From assembly GCA_035235625.1 (NCBI GenBank), contig CP141141.1, positions 23,867,968-23,931,967 of the forward strand: 64,000 nucleotides of DNA. Direction: 5' to 3'. The translations under genes and the position numbers were made by a program. Below the pieces are notes generated by a model. That model made no database searches. It saw nothing but the letters and a program-made list of their open reading frames with translations, and was not told where the DNA came from. Of this stretch, positions 57,561 to 64,000 are shown piece after piece; positions within the stretch are counted from its first letter, which is position 1; each line of letters begins with the position of its first letter. This stretch comes from Saururus chinensis (Eukaryota; Streptophyta; Magnoliopsida; Piperales; Saururaceae).

Positions 57561-58450
57561 TTATTTTTCTCACTTATAAGATATTCACCACCAATGGTTT
57601 CATGTGTATGTATTATTATGCCCAGTTACATAAGTTGCATAAGGTTAATTGAGCTTATGTGACACATGTGGTTATGGCTAAATTTGTATGATATGCATGA
57701 TAGTGGGTTTGAAACACTTTTCATGTAGGGTGAATATTTTTCATTGAGAATAGATATACATGATATGTTTATGTTAAAAAGTCACTTATGCGGGATGTGA
57801 TTATGTTACACATGAGGTGTATGATTGATATAATATTATGTTGAACCCATGATGCATAGGAGGCATATGGAATTTATGATGAGATGTGATGGGTTATAGC
57901 ATGATACGCAGGTGACTGGAATGATGTGATGTTATGTTATGCATATAGTTTGGTAGGTAAGTGATATGAGAATGTTATCATGAATAGATTGTTTTGGATA
58001 GTGAATCATGATACAAATGTACAGGTTGTGTAGAATATCCAATGATGAATGAGTATGGTGGTTGATGATGTGACAAACATTATATGATTTATGTGCGATG
58101 TCGTTTGGATTTGCTTTTTGTAATTTAAAAACCCTTACTGAGCTTGTTGCACACTCCTCTTTCTCGTGTTATGTTTTTGGGCTGCATGACTAACCATGCA
58201 AGTGGCCAGGATGGACTCTATGAGCAGCGTGTGGGAGATGGTCTTGCTTAGGAAGGGACATTTAGAGATCTTGTACTCTATGATTGTTTACATAGCTATG
58301 TGTGTTGAGACTTATGTTTATTTGTTTATACATCATATTCTACTTGCCAAGATCGGCATAGACTTTTGTTAGCCTATAGGCTTAAACTCTATTACTTAAG
58401 CCATGAGAGGGCCATATTGGACTAACTGTGTGGGTTTTGCGTGGACTAAT

Positions 58451-60657
58451 TGTAACGACCCTGATTTTTGGATGTGATTTTCTGATTTTAATAATGCTCC
58501 TATTCGAGTTTTTATCGAATTATGTTTAATTAAATATTTGTACTCAAATGAGTTTTAAAAATAATGTGTTAGAGCACTAAAAGACGGGCGTAATGGGCCT
58601 TCAACCGCTCGAATCGGACAACGGGGCCAAAAGTTATGGCCACGAGAAATGTGCCACATGGGCGGACCCACTTGAAAAGTGTAAGAAAACCCCTAAACCC
58701 TAGTTTTGTATGGCTCTTCGATACGAACCCAATGGTACCAAGAACGTGTGAATTGGAGTCTGGGAGAGAAAGTTACGTCTGTTTGAAGTTTTTGGAAATT
58801 TTGAAAAAATAAATAGCTAACGTGCACGGCTGCCATCAGCCACGCCAACCGCCGTGACCAGCGCGATTGCAGGTGGGATGCACGGACCTGGTCCTGTGTG
58901 ATCGCGTGTGGGACGCACCTCACGCACCAGGCTCAAACGATTGCGCGACCCGGTTGCAATGCGCGATACCGCAGCACCGTGACTAGGGCCTGGTGTCGCT
59001 ACTGCATGACGCACGTGTCACACGCGCCATGCATCACATGTGGGCCCCCATGCATGCGCGACAACATATAGGCCCATGGTCATTTCTTCACCCATTTTCC
59101 AGTTTCTTCTCACCCATACGTTCCTCAAACTGCTTTTCCTCTGTTCTAGGTCATTTTGAGTCCGATTCAAGCCGTTTAAGATGCATTGTTGCCTAAATCG
59201 AGCATGCCGGTTGTGGTGGGGTTATTTTTCCTGTTCAAAATTTATAAGGCCTGGAAACATTATGTCTAAGTTTGTGCTATTTGACACATTGTATTCGTTC
59301 TTGCACGGAAAGCGAGGTTGGGGGTTTTTAACTCTAAATGCATGCTTAGTGTAGTTTTATGAATGTTTTGGCATGGCTATGTTTATGAGGCTTATTTTGG
59401 ATAAATATATTATGTAGTGAATTGATTTGGCATGTAATTTGTAGCTATTTGGTCACGTTTACTTTTTTATTTGATTTCGTACGAGCCTCTTAGTGTCTTG
59501 GTTATTTGCAGTGATGTGATTTGATTTCGTACATGCCACTTAATGTTTTAATTACGAACAATGAAGTGAATTGATCTTTGTGCGTACCCCTTAGTGTTTG
59601 GCTACGTACATTGATTTGGATGCCCGCCGAGAAAAATAATCGGCAATGGTGGGCACAGGGTGGAGTATCATGGGAAAAATCCTTCCCTAAGTGGCCCATA
59701 TTTGCCCCATGAGCACCGAGGGTAGGCCGTAGGGTATCACGTCTTGTGATGTGATTTGGATTTGAGTTTATGGATGTGTTTTGATCCGGATTTAAAATTG
59801 TGGTTGTATTGTGACTTGGAATTGAGATCGCGGATCTAATTTGATTTGGGATTTGAGCTTGGGGATCTGATGCTGAATTTAACTTGTGAATTTAATGTGA
59901 TTCTAGATTTGAACATGTGGATTTGATTTGGAAGCGTGCTTGTGGATTTTACGTGATTCGGAATTAAGCTTGTGGATGTGATTTGCTTCTGAACTAAATA
60001 ATTGATTTTTTAGGTGATTTACCGTGGTCAAAAGATTATATGAAAAGAGTATAAGGTTTGCTTTTGAAGGTTTTAGTGTTTAGCATCATTTTAGGTTTTA
60101 ACACAACCTACTAAGTATAAATATACTCACCCACCCCTATATGCTGCAGGTGTTTCAGCAAGGACAGAGGTGGAAGGGGAAGGGGTTTTTGAAGGGTTTT
60201 TATTTTGTAATTAATTGTGTGACCGATGTGTAGCGGCATGATGTGCCTAGTGAATTATAAACTACGTGTAAACTATCGGCTCTTCGCACAGTGGTTCTTG
60301 GGCTTGTGTAATAAATACATAGTTATGGATGTGTGATAACTCCGTTAATTGATTTTATGATCATATGTGATCATTGTGCACCGACAGCCGTCACGTTCGG
60401 TCACGTGTGTATGCATGTTGGACAGGAAATTGTAATTAAATCAAAGTGGGAGGTGGCAGCCGTCACATTAATACTTAATTTGTGGTCCTTTATTTTCTCA
60501 TTCTCTCTTGTACAAAGTTTAATGTGCGCTACTCCATTATGAATTACCAGATTTAGAATTTAAGACTTCCACAATCGTACATTACTTCATCACGTCACAC
60601 TTCGTTTGCCCCTTGGACCCAGTTCGGCTTGGGGTTGGTGGGTGCCGGGACGTGACA
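58451..60657 (+). mobile_element. LTR, 2.2 kb, + strand, no primer site or target duplication
   Basis: Starts TGTAACGACCCTGATTTTTGG and ends GGTGCCGGGACGTGACA, typical plant gypsy LTR ends. Contains a GC-rich part (58830-59050), GACAACATATAGGCC near 59060 and the R/U5-like TAAATATACTCACCCACCCC (about 60116). It is homologous over its first part to the LTR at 61432-63391, which lies in inverted orientation. No PBS follows 60657, none precedes 58451 on the other strand, and the flanks (CTAAT, ATCAC) do not match. It is a solo or rearranged LTR. Confidence 0.65.
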
Positions 60658-61039
60658 ATCACCATCTAAAAGAAGTTTCTTTCTATTGTAGGCCACCAAA
60701 GAGCGATTTCACCCATCATTGAAAAAGTGGCTAATGGCACCTTTCGATCCTTTGGGATCTTCATTGCTTTGAAAATCCTCTCGATCTCAAAGGTCCACTT
60801 TTCAGCGGCTTCATGGCCATCTTCTCCCGTAAATGTTGGTGCAAGTTTCTCCCAAAGTAGTAGAATGAGTCAAATGATTTGATTGGAATCCTTTAGCTTG
60901 AAGATGTCGAGTCATTCTTTCCATCAATAAATCAAGGAAATGCATCATGGGTCCGTTGTTGCCAAAGTGACCTGTGTAACAATATCAGCTGGAGTCGAGC
61001 TACTTGGCGTTGAGCATCTTTATCATTGGTAGGAGTCAT
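60658..61039 (-). pseudogene. Element E gag fragment
   Basis: On the minus strand an ATG at 61039 (MTPTNDKDAQRQVARLQL) soon meets a stop. After frame changes the gag core is readable at about 60850-60690: LAPTFTGEDGHEAAEKWTFE, then IERIFKAMKIPKDRKVPLA and ALWWP. This is the gypsy retrotransposon gag domain. It is cut at 60657 by the + strand LTR, so the rest of gag and all of pol are missing. Confidence 0.8.
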
Positions 61040-61416
61040 CTAAACATAGATTGATAAGAGAAAAATATTTTTTATTTAAAAACAAGGTTAGTACATAATC
61101 AACCTCACAGCTTACTTACATCACCACAAACTAAGTTAAACTATTTACATATCTAAATAGCCAAAAGTTCAGTAAAACACTACTATTCACATCCAAAAAC
61201 TATTTACCACGGTATCTAAGAACCCTTTTCTCCAAGTAGTTGAGACTTCTTAGAGAGGAAAGGTCTTTCCTTTTGGGTGTATCCTCTTATGCTTGAGTAG
61301 CGACATCTACTTTAATTTCATATAAAATAATTTAAGTAATTTCAAAAAGACATATAGTAAGACACTAATATTTGCATTAACTGATTTAATTGCTATTTGG
61401 TAGATGGTAAAACCTT
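61040..61416 (-). other. Element E leader
   Basis: AT-rich leader between primer site and gag of E. No gene seen. Confidence 0.6.
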
Positions 61417-61430
61417 GGCTCCGATACCAA
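61417..61430 (-). other. Element E primer-binding site (initiator tRNA-Met type)
   Basis: TTGGTATCGGAGCC on the minus strand, one base from the LTR. It differs at one central base from the initiator tRNA-Met site. Confidence 0.88.
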
Positions 61431-61431
61431 C

Positions 61432-63391
61432 TGTAACACCCCGTTGAATTTTGTAATAAAAGAAAATAATTTTTAAAAACATATCAATTTATTAATAAAT
61501 GCTTAGGATCACCGAGTACCAAAAGAGTAATTTTAACATACTTTGTATTATACAAAAGTTCTAAAATTTGGTGTGACATGTCTTATACATCAGTCATTAT
61601 AAATATTACACAAATTTCAAAAAGCAAACAGATACTATAAATTATGAAAGTTCTTCATCCACTCTTCAAGTTCAGTGGTTACACTTGCAAAATCTGAGGG
61701 TGGGTGACTAAATTCATACTCAGTATGTTGAATTAAGTTCTACAAATATGCTTCATGAACACATTAATTGTGTTATACTTTTAAAAATTATTCAAAAAAT
61801 ATAATTTTTACAAATAAATAATCACATACTGTCGCAATACCATAGGACTTACACTCGCACTCATGAGGCAATGGGAGATAGAAAGAAATGGATTTTCTCA
61901 TGATATCCCGGTTCTTGTTCATGCTAGAGCCAAGTGTGGCGGTATCCTGAATCTCTATCATGATAATTCCTAGTTTCAGATAACAAGGAACTATCTAGAG
62001 GGTACGATACCCAAAACATTGAAAACCTCATCAGAAGAAAATAAGTCTTCAAAGGCAGAGTTTCTTTTTAAAAATAATGAAAAAGAAGTCTTTAACAAAA
62101 CCTCTATAAATCAAAATAACAACCTACATCTAGAAATTAAAACCACCTACCTCTAACAGGCTTAGGTTATGGTAGTGAGAGTCCCTTCTCAAGTTCTCAG
62201 CTTTAGAGCATTCAACTCAAGAAAATAGTCTTTCCACTGTGTAGAATACCCTCGATTTAGTAGGGAATGGGTTTTGAACGGACTCAAATGGGTTTAAAAT
62301 AGTCCCAAAAAAGTAAAAATAAGATGGGGGAGATAAGGTTTTCTTGGCTTTAGAGAGGTCAATTTAAGAAAATGACCCTTCTGGTGCGTAGAACACCCTC
62401 GATTTAGTAAGGAACGGATTTTGAACGGATTAAAACAGACTTAAAATGGCTTAAAAGCAGTAAAAGGAAGAAGAGGAGGGACAATGATTGTGTAGAAGAA
62501 TTTCACCTTGGACGGTTTAAATATCGTCCAAAGTCGGTGCCGCACTACCTTTTCTGGGGACACCACTGAAATTGGTGGTGCACGTGATGAATGCACATTC
62601 ATCGCACGTAATACACACCTCAGCGTGGACATTCGTCCCACACGACAGCATTGCGTGCGCTGCATTTTTTTAGAGCTTCTAAGTTCAAATAATCATATCT
62701 TTCTATCCCTGACTCAGATTTGCGTATTTTTGGTACCGTTGAGCTTATATTGATGAGTCCTATGAAACTAGATCACTTATGAGTAGGTTTGTGTTGTGCA
62801 CGATGATCAGATTCTACTTTATTTCTTTTATTTATGCTGCCTTGAACTAGTTATTATTGTCATAGCTTAGTTTGGTTTGGTTTGGTTTGAATGTAAAACA
62901 ATGTTGGTTCAGTTAGTGGCCCAGGCTAGCCGAACCACTAACTGGCGGGTTTACCTAGGGAACCAGATCAGCCTGGCTTGGGTTGGCATGACTCCCTAGG
63001 GGACTGGTCGTCCCCTATATGGGGCGGCCCTCTCTTGTTTTGATGGGTATGCAATCAAAAGTACTCTGATTTCCTCCCTTTTCTTCCTTCCTTCTTCCCT
63101 TTCACTGCGTAGATCTCCTAGGTACCGATTGTGCCTTCACTGGGCACATCAGTTTGCTTGCACTTTACAAGTGAATTCCACCCACATAACATGCTTCCCA
63201 ATGTCATAACTCTCACTCCCAACCTCTGTTTCTCACGTTCTTCGACTTGTTATGCTCGTGTCTTCGAGCTCTAATCAACACTTTAAGACATTATTGAATA
63301 ATAAACTCTACGTAATTAAAATTCATCATCAATATTCATATTGTCTTTACTCGAGGAATAAAAATGTTACCCAAAAATTAGGGTTGTTACA
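61432..63391 (-). mobile_element. Element E 5' LTR, interrupted by a solo B-type LTR
   Basis: In the element's orientation it starts TGTAACAACCCTAATTTTTGG (63391) and ends GGGGTGTTACA (61432). The middle has ACTGAGTATGAATTTAGTCACC (about 61700-61730), the same R/U5 feature as the LTRs at 8.6 and 60.1 kb. Without the insertion at 62792-63151 it is about 1.6 kb. Its right edge joins a MULE transposase reading frame directly, so E inserted into a MULE gene. CTGCA (63392-63396) would be one half of the target duplication. Confidence 0.8.
62792..63151 (+). mobile_element. Solo LTR of the B (Reina-like) family, B3
   Basis: 360 bp, TGTTGTGCACG...TGGGCACATCA, with target duplication GTTTG at 62787-62791 and 63152-63156. 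It shares with the B1 and B2 LTRs the GTAGATCTCCTAGGTACCGAT segment and the GGCCC...AGTTAGTGG region. The LTR of E is continuous across the site. A solo LTR is left when the two LTRs of an element recombine. Confidence 0.92.
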
Positions 63392-63730
63392 CTGCACATG
63401 CGAGAAGTTTCAGCATTTGGGGCTACCATGTAAACATGCAATTGCTCACAAACAATTCTATGTGTTTGACTACTGCGAAAAATGGTACTCTACGAAAACA
63501 TATAAATTGACATATCGAGAGCTAGATTACCCAACAACAAATAGGAACCAGTAGACACCGACTGAAGTTCTGCTTACATTCTACCCACCTATCCCACTCA
63601 AGCAGCGGGGACGTCCAAAGAAAAATTGGTTAGAGTCGCAACTAAAGGACAAAGCCCCATGAAAATACGGAGCATGCGGGCAATTGGGTCACAACCGCAA
63701 ATGTTGTATGAGCGCACAAGAAGACCCTCC
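63392..63730 (+). pseudogene. MULE transposase C-terminal fragment (SWIM zinc finger, zinc knuckle)
   Basis: Starts at the edge of the E LTR. It reads CTCEKFQHLGLPCKHAIAH, the SWIM zinc finger (CXCX...CXH) of Mutator-like transposases, then FDYCEKWYSTKTYKLTY, YPPIPLKQRGRPKK and a CCHC-like CGACGQLGHNRKCC. Stops at 63552 and 63659 interrupt it; the second (TGA before KYGACG) fits CGA-to-TGA. The N-terminal part with the catalytic domain is not present upstream; the sequence there is LTR. The protein would have cut and pasted a Mutator-like element. Confidence 0.85.
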
Positions 63731-64000
63731 AAATGTGGTTGATGGTTAAAGTATAAGCTGGAGAAGGGTGAATAAGAGAATAGGAAAATGATGCAAGGAA
63801 GGGGAACACCGATCGGGGTTGCCTTTTGCACGCCCTTTCTTTCACTGATTGGAGGAAATGTCATTGTACAAGCGTGTTCTGAGCTACGCGGTTTACTAAA
63901 TAATAGTGTCTCGATAACACGATATTTTGATTTTTTGTTTGCACACGTTATATACTATATACATATCGTGTAACCGATAATACACCTAAAGGATTTACGT
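63731..64000. other. Gene-free end of the window
   Basis: No gene, element end or repeat recognised. It may contain the 3' part of the former MULE. Confidence 0.4.

Larger units (their letters stand above)
55591..58450 (+). mobile_element. Probable LTR remnant of a Tekay-like gypsy element
   Basis: No coding capacity, but LTR-like organisation: an AT-rich first part with a GGCGGGACCCACTATGGGCCC motif (about 55832), TATAAAAGG at 56028-56036, a leader-like region, GATCGATCG motifs at 56697-56707 and 56764-56775, imperfect repeats at 57285-57560 and a segment with ACTGAGCTTGTTGCACACTC (about 58137) like those in long plant LTRs. Neither end is defined. The right edge is the start of the next LTR. 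Confidence 0.4.

Noticed and set aside
58451-60657. Reading this LTR as the 5' or 3' LTR of a complete element with the adjacent gag
   Set aside because: It is inverted relative to the gag and PBS of E, and no primer site or PPT adjoins it in either orientation.
63252-63391. Upstream part of the open frame that runs into the SWIM-finger segment
   Set aside because: This part aligns with the start of the E LTR in inverted orientation; the frame is open across the junction by chance.

Overview
The window is nuclear DNA of a flowering plant; I cannot name the species. The evidence is a plant-type XRN exoribonuclease gene with 23 exons and GT-AG introns, retroelements primed by plant initiator tRNA-Met and tRNA-Asp, chromodomain Ty3/gypsy elements, a CACTA end with subterminal repeats and a MULE transposase remnant. 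I found one intact host gene. Nearly everything else is transposable-element sequence at different stages of decay. I saw no CRISPR array, operon, phage or other prokaryotic system.

Layout. 1-2078: no recognisable gene. 2079-9231: the left end of a CACTA-like element (CACTACAACAAA plus many palindromic subterminal repeats, a G-rich block and CT-rich tracts), interrupted by a 4.7-kb solo LTR at 4401-9136. 9232-11845: AT-rich DNA with a degenerate ~400-bp tandem repeat. 12179-44575: a retrotransposon nest. The outer elements are two Galadriel-like chromovirus copies in tandem (A1 and A2, + strand) sharing the LTR at 39004-39444. A1 is split by B1 (Reina-like, minus strand, 13505-30836, TSD ATATG) and by D (gag-pro-only, minus, 31386-38350, TSD TTGGC). 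B1 is split by B2 (same family, + strand, 17003-21950, TSD TTCCC) and by C (gag-pro-only, minus, 22832-29859, TSD CCTAG). The matching duplications give the order A1, then B1, then B2 and C; by LTR similarity C is the youngest.

44576-47079: LTR-like sequence and gene-free DNA. 47080-53785 (minus): the XRN gene, which I could assemble through all exons to 971 codons with consistent reading phase. 53786-58450: gene-free DNA, then an LTR-like remnant. 58451-63391: an LTR on the + strand, then a gag fragment, PBS and 5' LTR of another gypsy element on the minus strand. That 5' LTR itself holds a solo Reina-like LTR (62792-63151, TSD GTTTG). 63392-63730: the C-terminal part of a MULE transposase cut by that element.

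The transposon genes do not cooperate with the host gene. C and D encode only gag and protease and would need reverse transcriptase and integrase supplied by another element. The most informative points are the reconstructed nest, the young gag-pro-only element C with a single nonsense codon, two hairpin-bearing blocks shared by the non-coding regions of C and D, the stop codons shared by A1 and A2, the CAG-to-TAG pattern of the stops in B2, and an XRN paralogue with no zinc knuckle and an altered 5'-phosphate-pocket residue.
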